NCBI GenBank assembly: GCA_031256975.1
Contig: JAIRPN010000013.1
Location: 1-64,000 of the forward strand
DNA length: 64,000 nucleotides
Direction: 5' to 3'
DNA from: Verrucomicrobiales bacterium
GTDB taxonomy: Bacteria > Verrucomicrobiota > Verrucomicrobiia > Methylacidiphilales > JAAUTS01
The notes under the pieces: model-generated
The model's input: the letters and a program-made list of their open reading frames with translations, nothing else
Databases searched by the model: none
What the model was told of the DNA's origin: nothing
Position numbers and translations under genes: made by a program
Part shown: one piece after another, positions 30,762 to 39,737 of the stretch
How positions within the stretch are numbered: the first letter of the stretch is position 1
How the letters are laid out: each line of letters begins with the position of its first letter

Positions 30762-32189
30762 ATGATTGCCGACCCGACCCGTACATTCCCCCCGCGAGGA
30801 AAGAAGGAAATTACCCTCGACCTCGCCGCCTTGCCCGCCATTCACAGTCCCGAAGCGGAACGGGCGGTGCTGGGAGCGATGTTGTCGGATCCGGATCAGG
30901 TCATTGACATGGCCGAAGAATCACTAATCGCCGAGGATTTTTTCCAGCCTGCGCACCAGACTTTGTTCCGCGCATTGAGCGATATGCGTGCCCGTGGCGT
31001 GGCGATTGATCCCTCTACCTTGTTACTGTATCTGGAAGATCGCAAGCTGAGCGATTCGGTTGGCGGTGCGCAATTGCTGGGCGAGCTTTCCGCCGCCGTG
31101 GTTAGCGTGCTGACCGCGCCGAGCCACATCCAGGCGGTGCGGCAGAAGAGCATTTTGCGCCACCTGCAACAGGCCTGCGCCAAGATCGTGTACGATTCAC
31201 AGGAACGTCAGCACGAATTGGAATCGGTGCTGGACGAGGCGGAAAAGATGGTATTCGAGATCACCGACCGCGGTGTGGCCAATTCGACGGTGAGTTCGAA
31301 GGACGTGGTATTCAAGACTATCGAGATCATTGAGCGCACGATGAAGATGAAGGGCCGTTACGACGGCCTTGCCACCGGATTTAACGATCTCGACAAAATG
31401 ACCACCGGGTTCAAGGCTGGCGAAATGATTGTCATTGCCGCCCGGCCCGGTGTTGGTAAGACCGCGCTGGCCCTGTCGATGGCGAAGAACTTCATCAAGG
31501 AGCGTTATGATGAAAAACAGGAGCGTTTCGTCAAACCCGGTTATCCGGTGGCCTTCTTCAGCCTGGAAATGACGGCCGAGCAGTTGATGCTGCGTTTGCT
31601 TGCGTCGCTGGCCGACATCAAGTTGCAGAACATTCGTGATGGCAAACTGACGCCCTATGATCTGGATAAACTGGCGATGATTGCTGAGGACACGGCGGAA
31701 ATGCCGTTGTACATTGACGAATCCAGTTTGCTGTCGATCAACCAGCTTCGTGCCAAGGCGCGGCGCATGAAAAAGATGTACGATATCCAGGTCATCATCA
31801 TCGACTACTTGCAGTTGCTGACCTCCACCAGCGAAAAGGCGCGTGACAACCGCCAGGTGGAAGTGGCGGAAATTTCCCGCGGCATCAAGGCCTTGGCCAA
31901 GGAGTTAAAGGTGCCGATCATCGTGCTGGCCCAGCTCAACCGTAAACCCGAGGAAGGCAATCAGGACCCGGCCTTGCACCATTTGCGCGAATCCGGTTCC
32001 ATCGAGCAGGACGCCGACGTGGTGTTGCTGCTGAGCCGTGGGTTTGAAAAGGACGAGGGTGATTCCAATCGCGGTATCCGCGCCACCCTGAATATTGCCA
32101 AGCAACGTAACGGCCCGACTGACAAGCTGAACCTGCGTTTTATCGGCGAGTACACCCGCTACGAGGACGAACCGCGCGAGACGGCCTAA
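30762..32189 (+). CDS. dnaB: Replicative DNA helicase DnaB
   Basis: 475 residues. The N-terminal helical domain (SPEAERAVLGAMLSDPD) is followed by a linker and the RecA-like motor with Walker A AARPGVGKTALAL (near residue 225) and Walker B VIIIDYLQLL. Further motifs are AQLNRKPEEG and the arginine-finger region with QDADVVLLLSRG. It encircles single-stranded DNA at the fork and unwinds 5' to 3', interacting with primase and the clamp loader. No Shine-Dalgarno is evident before the ATG. The upstream gap contains DnaA-box-like sites. Confidence 0.97.
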   Translation: MIADPTRTFPPRGKKEITLDLAALPAIHSPEAERAVLGAMLSDPDQVIDMAEESLIAEDFFQPAHQTLFRALSDMRARGVAIDPSTLLLYLEDRKLSDSVGGAQLLGELSAAVVSVLTAPSHIQAVRQKSILRHLQQACAKIVYDSQERQHELESVLDEAEKMVFEITDRGVANSTVSSKDVVFKTIEIIERTMKMKGRYDGLATGFNDLDKMTTGFKAGEMIVIAARPGVGKTALALSMAKNFIKERYDEKQERFVKPGYPVAFFSLEMTAEQLMLRLLASLADIKLQNIRDGKLTPYDLDKLAMIAEDTAEMPLYIDESSLLSINQLRAKARRMKKMYDIQVIIIDYLQLLTSTSEKARDNRQVEVAEISRGIKALAKELKVPIIVLAQLNRKPEEGNQDPALHHLRESGSIEQDADVVLLLSRGFEKDEGDSNRGIRATLNIAKQRNGPTDKLNLRFIGEYTRYEDEPRETA

Positions 32190-32248
32190 GCAGAACAATA
32201 ACAGACAGTGAGCGAAGCGAAGGGATACTAAATGTCTGTGCTACTTTG

Positions 32249-33244
32249 CTAGAACCAATTCTTTTTCTTCAGCCAGATCCACATGCCGACCATGCTGATG
32301 ATGGTAACGGCCATCACGGCCCAGTAAGCGTAGGGGAAATTCAATTCCGGCATGTTGTGGAAATTCATGCCAAACCAGCCGCCCAGCACGATCGGCGGGA
32401 TGGTGATGGCGGTTAGCGCTGTCAGCACCTTGATGCCTTCGTTGGTCTGGTAGGCGGTCTTGTTGATGTACACGTCGAAGGAACTGAGCAGGCGTTCGTT
32501 GTAGGACGAGGCCATTTGCTCGATCTGGTTGAGATCGTCGTGCAAGTCGCGGTAATACGGAATCAAAATAGGGCGGATGAATTTATTTTCACCGCGTGAC
32601 AGCCGGTACACCACTTCGCGCTGCGGCCGGACAATCTGGCGCAATGCGCTCAGGTCCTTGCGGAAGCTGAGCATCTCGGCCATGACTTCCTTGGTGTTGA
32701 GCTTGCGTGCGGCGGCCACGTCGTCGTCCAGCAGCAGGTCTTCCAGGTCGTCGAGCTCGCGGCCGAGTTCGGAGATCACCGGCTTGTAATAATCGGTCAG
32801 CGAGTCGAGCAGCAAATGCGCGAGGCGGTCGGGGCCGCGGGCGATTTGCACGCTGCCTTTGCCGGAACAGCGTTCCATGGCGGCGCGGATCGGGCGCAGG
32901 TCCTGCTGGTGGTAGGTGACCAAAAATTCCTTGCCGATGAACAGGTTGAGCTCGTGGGTGTGGAATTTCTCGCTCTTGTTGAAATCCACCGCATGCATGA
33001 CCAGGAAGCTGTAATCGTCGTAGTCCTCCAGCTTCGGGATGCTGCTGACCGTTACGCAGTCTTCTATCGACAAGGGATGGAACTGGAACAGGTTTTCCAA
33101 TACCGCCTTGGTTTCTTCTTCGGTCGGCTGGTCAAGGTCGACCCAAATGATCAGGCCCTTGTCGAAACGCACCAGTTTGAGTGCGTCGAGGTCAAGGTTT
33201 TCGGCGGCAAGTTTGCCCTCGCTAAAAACGAACGAGCGGATCAT
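32249..33244 (-). CDS. corA: CorA-family Mg2+/Co2+ transporter
   Basis: 331 residues. A cytoplasmic alpha/beta funnel domain is followed by the long stalk helix (about 200-270) and two C-terminal membrane helices joined by the selectivity loop GMNFHNMPE (the GMN signature). The last helix ends in the basic KKKNWF tail. It forms a pentamer in the inner membrane importing Mg2+, less often Co2+ or Ni2+. It is convergent with dnaB, with about 60 bp between stops and no strong terminator seen there. Confidence 0.94.
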   Translation of the reverse strand: MIRSFVFSEGKLAAENLDLDALKLVRFDKGLIIWVDLDQPTEEETKAVLENLFQFHPLSIEDCVTVSSIPKLEDYDDYSFLVMHAVDFNKSEKFHTHELNLFIGKEFLVTYHQQDLRPIRAAMERCSGKGSVQIARGPDRLAHLLLDSLTDYYKPVISELGRELDDLEDLLLDDDVAAARKLNTKEVMAEMLSFRKDLSALRQIVRPQREVVYRLSRGENKFIRPILIPYYRDLHDDLNQIEQMASSYNERLLSSFDVYINKTAYQTNEGIKVLTALTAITIPPIVLGGWFGMNFHNMPELNFPYAYWAVMAVTIISMVGMWIWLKKKNWF

Positions 33245-33314
33245 AGGCCGCTAACAATGGCATGGATTGTTGTCCAAGCTCAAGGTTTTTTGCACCCCTT
33301 TCGGCCATTGGCGT

Positions 33315-33797
33315 TCAAGGTTCGAATTTTCTGGATTTCCCCGAGCAATGCTCAATGTCCAGTCGCAGCACTTGTGTGCGGTGAAAGGCCGCTTCGATAT
33401 ATTTTTCGCCGGACGTAACCTGATCGTGACAATATTTCCGAATCAACAAGCGCAAGGCGGCGCGACGCTCGTCGTCAGGCAATTGTTGTGTCACTTTGCC
33501 GAACACGACGACGCTTTCATAGCCGGTGGAAAATTTCTCCGGCAGGACCTGGGTTCTGCCGACGATGCAGAAGCTGGCTTGGTTGTTAGCGGCCAGGTTT
33601 TGCAACTTGAAGCCTTCCGGAGCGCAGTGGAAATAAAGTTTCTCCCCGTCGCGGGCGAAACTGAGCGGCACGCCATAGCCGTAACCGTTGGCGGCACACA
33701 TCGACAAAACACCGTATTCCCCGGTGTTGAGCAAAAATTCAATTTGTCCGGGCGCCAACAACCGGTCCTGACGGCGAATCTCGGGGAAAGAAATCAT
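33315..33797 (-). CDS. FMN split-barrel protein, NimA/pyridoxamine oxidase-like
   Basis: 160 residues. The N-terminal EIRRQDRLL and GEYGVLSMCAANGYGYGVPLSF pattern, with the later KLYFHCAPEGFKLQNLAAN, is typical of the Nim-type flavoprotein family (5-nitroimidazole reductase-like). Many members have no drug link and act as flavin reductases. VLRLDIEHCSGK near the end is also typical. It sits nine bases after the YhiN-like flavoprotein stop on the same strand, so a shared transcript is likely. The substrate is unknown. Confidence 0.82.
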   Translation of the reverse strand: MISFPEIRRQDRLLAPGQIEFLLNTGEYGVLSMCAANGYGYGVPLSFARDGEKLYFHCAPEGFKLQNLAANNQASFCIVGRTQVLPEKFSTGYESVVVFGKVTQQLPDDERRAALRLLIRKYCHDQVTSGEKYIEAAFHRTQVLRLDIEHCSGKSRKFEP

Positions 33798-33806
33798 TCC
33801 CCCAGC

Positions 33807-35024
33807 TTAGCAATTCGCCATGGCCGTGCCAGCCAGATATGCCGTGGTCCAGGCGTTCTGGAAATTGAAACCGCCCGTGACGCCGTCAATGTCGAGAATT
33901 TCACCGGCAAAGTAGAGTCCCGGGCAAAGTTTGCTTTCCATGCTGCGGAAATCGACTTCCCTGGTTGGGATGCCGCCGCAGGTGACGAATTCGTCCTTGT
34001 TCAGGCTCTTCCCGCTTACTTGGAAGCAGCTGGCAGTTAGCGTCCGCACCAGCGTTTCTTCCTCGCTCTTGCGCAATTCCAGCCAGCGGCGGCCTTCCGG
34101 GATTTCCGCGTTTTCCAGCAGACGTTCCCAAAGTCGTTGTGGAATCTCGAATTGCGGGTCGTTGCGCAATTGGCGTTTGCCGAAATTCTGGCGACTAGTG
34201 GTGAATTGCTCACGCACCCTGGCCCCGGCGGTCCAGTCGACGCTAATGGTGAAGTCGTAATTTTGTTCCGCGAAAATCCGTGCGCCCCAGGCGGATAATT
34301 TTAAAATTGCCGGTCCGCTCAAGCCTTCGTGGGTGATTAGTAAAGCACCTTGTTGTTTTAAATCCCCGCTGCTGACAGCGGCTTGTTGTTTGGCCACGCC
34401 GGAGAGCTTTTTCAGGCGCTCGTCCTTGATGCGGAAACTGAACAGCGAGGGTACGGGCGCTAATGATGAATGTCCGAGTGATTCCGCGAGTTGTGCGCCT
34501 TTGAGACTGCGTGTGCCGCCGCAGGCCAGCAACAAGCGGTCAGTGGTCATGAACTCACCGTTAGCGAGTTCCAAGGCAAAACGTCCGTCCTGTTGTTTTT
34601 CTACCGCTTTCAAATTGGCGTTGAGCAGTACGCTAACGCCGAGCTTCTCTGCTTCGCGGGTCAGGCAGTCGATGATGCTTTGCGAGGAGTCGCTAACCGG
34701 GAACATTCGGCCGTCGGCCTCGGTCTTGAGTTTTACGCCGCGTGATTCGAACCATTCCACGGTATCGCGCGGCTGGAACTTGTGAAAGGCGCCGAGCAAT
34801 TCCCTGTTGCCGCGCGGGTAGAATTTGACCAGCTCCTTCGGCTCAAAGCAGGCGTGGGTGACGTTGCAACGACCGCCGCCGCTAATGGCGACCTTGCGCA
34901 ACACTTGACTGGTGGCTTCCAGAATGGTGACTTGGAGTTCATTGTTGGCGGACTTTGCCGTTAGCGCCGCGAAAAATCCTGCCGCGCCGCCGCCCACGAT
35001 GATGAGATGAGGTTGCGTCGCCAT
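33807..35024 (-). CDS. HI0933/YhiN-family FAD-binding oxidoreductase
   Basis: 405 residues from the ATG at 35024; the preceding 22 in-frame codons lack family features. A dinucleotide-binding motif IIVGGGAAGFFAALTA opens the protein, and SGGGRCNVTHACFEP (about 48-62) is the family signature. The C-terminal CGGIPTREVDFRSMESK and PGLYFAGEILDIDGVTGG close the FAD site. Members are annotated as aminoacetone oxidase-like or tRNA-related flavoproteins; the reaction is not established. One base separates its start from the stop of the EamA gene upstream, so the pair is coupled. Confidence 0.9.
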   Translation of the reverse strand: MATQPHLIIVGGGAAGFFAALTAKSANNELQVTILEATSQVLRKVAISGGGRCNVTHACFEPKELVKFYPRGNRELLGAFHKFQPRDTVEWFESRGVKLKTEADGRMFPVSDSSQSIIDCLTREAEKLGVSVLLNANLKAVEKQQDGRFALELANGEFMTTDRLLLACGGTRSLKGAQLAESLGHSSLAPVPSLFSFRIKDERLKKLSGVAKQQAAVSSGDLKQQGALLITHEGLSGPAILKLSAWGARIFAEQNYDFTISVDWTAGARVREQFTTSRQNFGKRQLRNDPQFEIPQRLWERLLENAEIPEGRRWLELRKSEEETLVRTLTASCFQVSGKSLNKDEFVTCGGIPTREVDFRSMESKLCPGLYFAGEILDIDGVTGGFNFQNAWTTAYLAGTAMANC

Positions 35025-35025
35025 G

Positions 35026-35991
35026 TCAGAGGGCCGGTGGCGGCTGATTGAGATGGGCTTGTTTCGGTTTGCGGAAAGGACTCCAGACATGACCGAGCAC
35101 CGACAATATGGTGCCGCTAACGACCACCAGCGCGCCGGCGTAGCCGATCCAATTCAGGGTGGTGGCTTCAAATAAATCCGGCCAGCACACGTGCATAACG
35201 TCGGAAAACAACAAGGTAAACAAAGGCGTCAGTGCAATCACGGCGCCGGTCTTGGCGGCCTGCCAGATTGCCAGGGCCTCGGCGAAAGAGCCGTAGGCGA
35301 TCAGCGTATTCACACCGCAAAACAACAGACAACCCAGTTGCCACGCGTTCATTTGCAAGATGCTGGCTGGTTTGGCGAAGGGCAGCAAGCACAACGCGCA
35401 AAGGCAATACACCAGCCAGAGGATTTGCTGCGAGGTCAGGCTGCGGGAAAGTATTTTTTGCGCCACGCCGTAACCCGACCAGATGATTGCCGCACCGGTG
35501 GCCAGCAGAATGCCGAGCGCGTTGCGGTCGAAATGCGCGAAGATGCGACGCAGTTCGCTGTTGAAAAACAGCAGGATGCCGCAGACCAACACCACCGCGC
35601 CGATGGCCTGTGAACGGTGCATGCGTTCTTTCAATACCGGGACACTGAGGATCAACAGCAGCATCGGGCCGAGTTGCCCGAGCACCTGAACGCCGGTCGG
35701 GCCGATATATTGCAACGCGCTGCTGAACATGATGAAGTTGCCGGACAGGCCGATTGCCGCCACGGCGAACAGCAGAAACTGTGGCCTGGCAAAGGACCAC
35801 GGATTGGGCAGTTCACGCCGCCAGCCGAGAAATAGACCCAGCCCGGCAATGGCGAAAACATAGCGGTACCAGACCACAGTGACCGGAGTCATCACCGTTA
35901 GCGTCTGCTTCATGATAATTGGCAATATGCCCCAGAATACCGCCGTGTTGAGCGCCAGCAAAAAGCCAAGCATGGGGCGGTGGGGTTTCAT
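35026..35991 (-). CDS. EamA/DMT-family transporter
   Basis: 321 residues from the ATG at 35991; an earlier start at 36030 would overlap tyrS. Ten hydrophobic helices are visible in two EamA repeats (about 5-130 and 150-290). The first opens with LGFLLALNTAVFWGILPIIM and the second has LATGAAIIWSGYGVAQKIL. Drug/metabolite transporters of this class usually export amino acids, nucleobases or other metabolites across the inner membrane; the substrate cannot be predicted. It lies between tyrS and the YhiN-like gene in one minus-strand run. Confidence 0.87.
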   Translation of the reverse strand: MKPHRPMLGFLLALNTAVFWGILPIIMKQTLTVMTPVTVVWYRYVFAIAGLGLFLGWRRELPNPWSFARPQFLLFAVAAIGLSGNFIMFSSALQYIGPTGVQVLGQLGPMLLLILSVPVLKERMHRSQAIGAVVLVCGILLFFNSELRRIFAHFDRNALGILLATGAAIIWSGYGVAQKILSRSLTSQQILWLVYCLCALCLLPFAKPASILQMNAWQLGCLLFCGVNTLIAYGSFAEALAIWQAAKTGAVIALTPLFTLLFSDVMHVCWPDLFEATTLNWIGYAGALVVVSGTILSVLGHVWSPFRKPKQAHLNQPPPAL

Positions 35992-36026
35992 GAAAATCGA
36001 ATCACCGCTTTGTGCGGCGTGCCTCG

Positions 36027-37205
36027 TCAAATTTTCAGCCGGGCGAAGAATTTTTTGCCAGCCTGCAAAACTTCACCGCCGCTAATGGTGAGATTGGCTT
36101 TCGGGTCGTCCAGCTTTTCTCCGTTGAGTTTCACTCCGCCCTGTTGAATCAGGCGTCGCGCATCACCGCCGCTATTGACGGCTTTCAGGTCTTGCAACAG
36201 CTTGACGATCCAGATCGGATTCTCGCTAACGGTGAACTCGGGAATGTCGGCGGCGTTCAGGTCTTTCTTCGAGAACTTTAATTCGAAATCCGCACGGGCG
36301 CTAACGGCGGCTTCTTCGCCGTGGAAGCGACGGACGATTGAAGCGGCCAGTTGTTTCTTGGCTTCCATCGGATGGTTGGGTGCTTGCTCAGGCAAGCCGT
36401 AAGCCGGGCCGAGCAGCCAGCGCCAATTGACCATGGTTTCATCGGAAATCGACATGGCCTTGCCGAACATTTCTGACGGAGCTTCGGTGATGCCGATGGA
36501 ATTGCCGAGCGATTTGCTCATCTTGTGCACACCGTCGGTACCCGTCAGGATCGGCATCACGATGACGATCTGCGGTTCCTGTCCGTGGGCTTTTTGCAAG
36601 TCACGGCCAACGAGGTTGTTGAACAACTGGTCGTTGCCGCCGAGCTCGACGTCGGACTTGAGCATGACGGAATCGTAGCCCTGCATTAGCGGGTATTGGA
36701 ATTCGGTCAACGAGATCGAGGTGCCTTCGGTGTAGCGTTTTTTGAAATCCTCGCGCTCCAGCAATTGGGCGACGCTAATGAGTGAATTAATTTTTAACAC
36801 GTCGGCGTAGCTGAGTTTGCTGAACCATTCGCCGTTGTAGCGAATTTCGGCCTGTTCCTTGATCAGAACTTTGAAAACCTGGTCGGTGTAAGTCTTGGCG
36901 TTTTCGGCGATTTGTTCCGGCGCTAATGGCGGGCGGGTTTTCGAGCGACCGGTCGGATCGCCGATGCGCGCCGTGTAATCGCCGACGACGATAACAGCGA
37001 GATGCCCGAGATCCTGAAACTGGCGAATTTTGTCGAGCACGACCACGTGACCAAGGTGCAAATCAGGTGAAGTCGGGTCAAAACCGAGCTTTACCCGCAA
37101 CTGGCGGCCTGATTTCAATTTCTCCTCCAACTCCGCGCGGGAGTGCAGTTGATTGACATTAACGGCCAGTAATTCCACCTGTTCCTGGATCGAAAGTTTG
37201 CTCAT
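36027..37205 (-). CDS. tyrS: Tyrosyl-tRNA synthetase
   Basis: 392 residues. The class I signatures are HLGHVVVLDKIRQFQDLGH (HIGH-type) and HKMSKSLGNSIGI (KMSKS). The tyrosine pocket and GGNDQLFNNLVGRDLQ are present. A C-terminal S4 RNA-binding domain begins near residue 330 (AVNSGGDARRLIQQGGVKLNG). The length and the LGFDPTSPDLHLGH form fit the TyrZ-type bacterial enzyme. It charges tRNA-Tyr in the cytoplasm. The gene contains several CGCTAAY words. It heads a run of minus-strand genes through the EamA transporter and YhiN-like protein. Confidence 0.97.
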   Translation of the reverse strand: MSKLSIQEQVELLAVNVNQLHSRAELEEKLKSGRQLRVKLGFDPTSPDLHLGHVVVLDKIRQFQDLGHLAVIVVGDYTARIGDPTGRSKTRPPLAPEQIAENAKTYTDQVFKVLIKEQAEIRYNGEWFSKLSYADVLKINSLISVAQLLEREDFKKRYTEGTSISLTEFQYPLMQGYDSVMLKSDVELGGNDQLFNNLVGRDLQKAHGQEPQIVIVMPILTGTDGVHKMSKSLGNSIGITEAPSEMFGKAMSISDETMVNWRWLLGPAYGLPEQAPNHPMEAKKQLAASIVRRFHGEEAAVSARADFELKFSKKDLNAADIPEFTVSENPIWIVKLLQDLKAVNSGGDARRLIQQGGVKLNGEKLDDPKANLTISGGEVLQAGKKFFARLKI

Positions 37206-37307
37206 ACGAAAAGTAAGAAACTAGCTGTAAAAGCAACCAAAGTAAATGCAGGTTTTCAACCTGACAGAGCCGAACACAAAGAATTGATAGCGACGACGAA
37301 GATGATC

Positions 37308-37706
37308 TTAAATCATATCGGGATAAATAGGTTTAATGTAAAGTAAGCTGACGATTGACATAGTAAATACGGCGATTACTTGAAAGAAGGGGAATCCAAT
37401 AAGTGCCTCTCCGCAGTTCGATGAGGAGTGAGATGAAAATAAAACAACTGGGTAGCTGATACAATTAAACAATGTGGATAAAATGGAGCTAATTAGAATG
37501 ATTTGTGATGATAATACTGATTTTCTAACTATCCAAGAAGCTGTTATCAGGATGTAACTAGGTAAACACGCCCAAACAAAGGTTAAAATCATTGCCACAG
37601 TAAAGGCATAGCTGTCGTGCCGTGTTGCAATTAACCATAATACGATTGGTGGTACCATGCCAAATACAGAAATCAATATATTGATGATTGGTAGCTTCTT
37701 TTTCAT
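37308..37706 (-). CDS. Small AT-rich membrane protein of unknown function
   Basis: 132 residues with four hydrophobic helices (PIINILISVFGMVPPIVLWL, then FTVAMILTFVWACLPSYIL, SSQIILISSILSTLF and FQVIAVFTMSIVSLLYI). No family was recognised. The gene and its flanks are visibly poorer in G+C than everything around, unlike tyrS and rpsA on either side, so recent acquisition is possible. The start ATG at 37706 follows an AT-rich stretch with no clear Shine-Dalgarno. The ORF could be fortuitous, but the regular TM pattern argues for a gene. Confidence 0.5.
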   Translation of the reverse strand: MKKKLPIINILISVFGMVPPIVLWLIATRHDSYAFTVAMILTFVWACLPSYILITASWIVRKSVLSSQIILISSILSTLFNCISYPVVLFSSHSSSNCGEALIGFPFFQVIAVFTMSIVSLLYIKPIYPDMI

Positions 37707-37790
37707 GAAACAATTTTGGCATTAATAGTTGATTATGGAAAATTGATATAAACAAGATAAATATTGATTTAATCAATATTAAATAAAACA

Positions 37791-37824
37791 AAAAAACGGC
37801 GGGATTTTGGTCCCGCCGTTTTTG
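37791..37824 (-). terminator. Rho-independent terminator after rpsA (usable in both directions)
   Basis: AACGGCGGGA pairs with TCCCGCCGTT around a six-base loop (stem about 37795-37804 and 37811-37820), flanked by A and T runs. It is 25 bp past the rpsA stop. Confidence 0.92.
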
Positions 37825-37848
37825 TGAAGTTCGCTGTTAGCGTAAAAC

Positions 37849-39525
37849 TTATTTGCTTTCGCCCGGGCGGAATTCTTCTTCCGCACGGCTGAAGGCGTCG
37901 CCCATCGAGCCGAGCATGTCGTTGCCACGCAGGCTTTCGAGGGACGCGGTTTCCTGCGCCAATTGTTCCGGGGTGTAGTCGGCAGCCTTGATGGAAAGAC
38001 CGATGCGGCGTTCCACTTTGTCCACCTTGACCACGCGGGCCTTGACTTCCTGACCGACCTTGAGGACGTCCTTGACCTTGGCGACACGTTCCTCGCTGAT
38101 TTGCGAGATGTGGACCAAGCCGTCGATTTCCTCGGCCAGTTGGATGAAGGCGCCGAAGCTGGCAACCTTGGAGACGGTACCGGAGACCAGATCGCCAACC
38201 TTGTAACGGCTGTCGATGTTGTTCCACGGATCGTCGGCGAGTTGTTTGATACCCAGGCTGATGCGCTGGTTCTGCTTGTCGATGCCGAGCACTTGCGCTT
38301 CGACTTCCTCGTTCTTCTTGAGGAGTTCGGAAGGATGGTTGATCTTGCGGGTCCAGGACAGGTCAGACACGTGGATCATGCCATCGATGCCTTCCTCTAG
38401 CTCCACAAACGCACCATAAGCGGTGAGGTTGCGGACGATGCCCTTGACCTTGGTGCCGATCGGATACTTCTCCTGAATGGTGTCCCAAGGATTCTCTTCG
38501 AGCGCGCGCAAGCTGAGGGAGAGTTTCTGCTCTTCCGGATTGACCTCGGTGACGGCGACTTCGACCTGTTGGCCGACTTCGAGCACTTCCGAGGGCTTGG
38601 CGATGCGCTTGGTCCAGGAGATTTCGGACACGTGGATAAGGCCTTCGATGCCCTGTTCCAATTCCACAAAGGCGCCATAAGGAACCAAGGTGGTGATTTT
38701 GCCCTTGATGCGGGTGCCGATCGGGAATTTCTCGGCGATCTTTTCCCACGGATTTTCGGACTGTTGCTTGAGACCGAGGCTGACGCGTTCTTTTTCGCGG
38801 TCGATGTCGAGGACGACGACGCTGATTTCCTGGCCGAGTTTGAGCACTTCGGAAGGATGGTTCAGGCGGCTCCAGCTGATATCGGTGATATGCAGCAAAC
38901 CGTCCAGGCCGTCCAGATCGATGAAGGCGCCGAAGTCGGTGATGTTCTTGATGACGCCGGTGACGATCGAGCCTTTTTCAATCGAGGACATGAGCTTGGC
39001 ACGCTTCTCGGCGCGCTCGGCTTCGATGATCTCACGACGGGAAAGAACCAGATTCTTGCGGTCTTCGATGAGTTTGACGATCTTACAAGTGATCATTTGG
39101 TCTTCGAATTCCTTGAGGTTCTTCGGAGGAATGATGTCAATCTGTGACGCAGGCATGAAGGCCTCGACGCCGACGTTGATCATCAGGCCGCCCTTGACAA
39201 TCTTGCGAACGCGACCGGTGATGGTGCCGCCTTCGTTGTAAATCTTAACAATCTTTTCCCAGTTCTGTTTCTGGGCCGCTTTTTGGCGGGAGAGGACCAC
39301 CATGCCCTCGTCGTTTTCGAGGCGTTCGAGCAGGACTTCCACTTCGTCGCCTACTTTGAGGGTTTCCGGTTCTTCGAATTCCTCGAGACCGATGACGCCT
39401 TCGGATTTATAGCCGATGTCGACGACGATTTCCTTGGAACGGATTTCCAGAATGGTTCCTTTGATAATGCTGCCTTCCTTGAAATTTTGCAGGGAAGAAT
39501 CGAGCAATGATGCGATATCTTTCAT
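37849..39525 (-). CDS. rpsA: 30S ribosomal protein S1
   Basis: 558 residues, like E. coli S1 (557). Six S1 OB-fold repeats are visible; each has the pattern GtvxxixxfGAFvxLxxgidGLvHiSxis, for example ITDFGAFIDLDGLDGLLHIT and VASFGAFIQLAEEIDGLVHI. It brings mRNA to the 30S subunit. The gene contains no CGCTAAY words, in contrast to its surroundings. A long 5' untranslated region (39526-39737) shares the gap with cysW; S1 often represses its own mRNA there, but I see no defined structure. Confidence 0.97.
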   Translation of the reverse strand: MKDIASLLDSSLQNFKEGSIIKGTILEIRSKEIVVDIGYKSEGVIGLEEFEEPETLKVGDEVEVLLERLENDEGMVVLSRQKAAQKQNWEKIVKIYNEGGTITGRVRKIVKGGLMINVGVEAFMPASQIDIIPPKNLKEFEDQMITCKIVKLIEDRKNLVLSRREIIEAERAEKRAKLMSSIEKGSIVTGVIKNITDFGAFIDLDGLDGLLHITDISWSRLNHPSEVLKLGQEISVVVLDIDREKERVSLGLKQQSENPWEKIAEKFPIGTRIKGKITTLVPYGAFVELEQGIEGLIHVSEISWTKRIAKPSEVLEVGQQVEVAVTEVNPEEQKLSLSLRALEENPWDTIQEKYPIGTKVKGIVRNLTAYGAFVELEEGIDGMIHVSDLSWTRKINHPSELLKKNEEVEAQVLGIDKQNQRISLGIKQLADDPWNNIDSRYKVGDLVSGTVSKVASFGAFIQLAEEIDGLVHISQISEERVAKVKDVLKVGQEVKARVVKVDKVERRIGLSIKAADYTPEQLAQETASLESLRGNDMLGSMGDAFSRAEEEFRPGESK

Positions 39526-39737
39526 TGAATGAGAATGTCTGGTCTTTAGCGGCTCGTAATAGAGGTTTTGAGTCGAGCCTCAGACATGTTTTTTATTTTT
39601 TAACCATCCGCCAAAACCTCGGCGGCAGAGGGTTGACTTTTTCCTATGCCGTTCCGTTCACACGAAACTGTAAAGCAAGGGTTAAGTAGAATACATAAAA
39701 CTCGGCCGAGAACAAGAGGATAGTTCATGCCGGTTGA
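39526..39737. other. rpsA upstream region
   Basis: This 212-bp gap lies between cysW (3' end) and rpsA (5' end), both on the minus strand. It holds a TTTAGCGG word near 39541 and a 10-bp palindrome CTCGGCCGAG at about 39702, followed on the minus strand by TTTTATG, which may end the sulfate operon transcript. No ORF is supportable. Confidence 0.3.
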
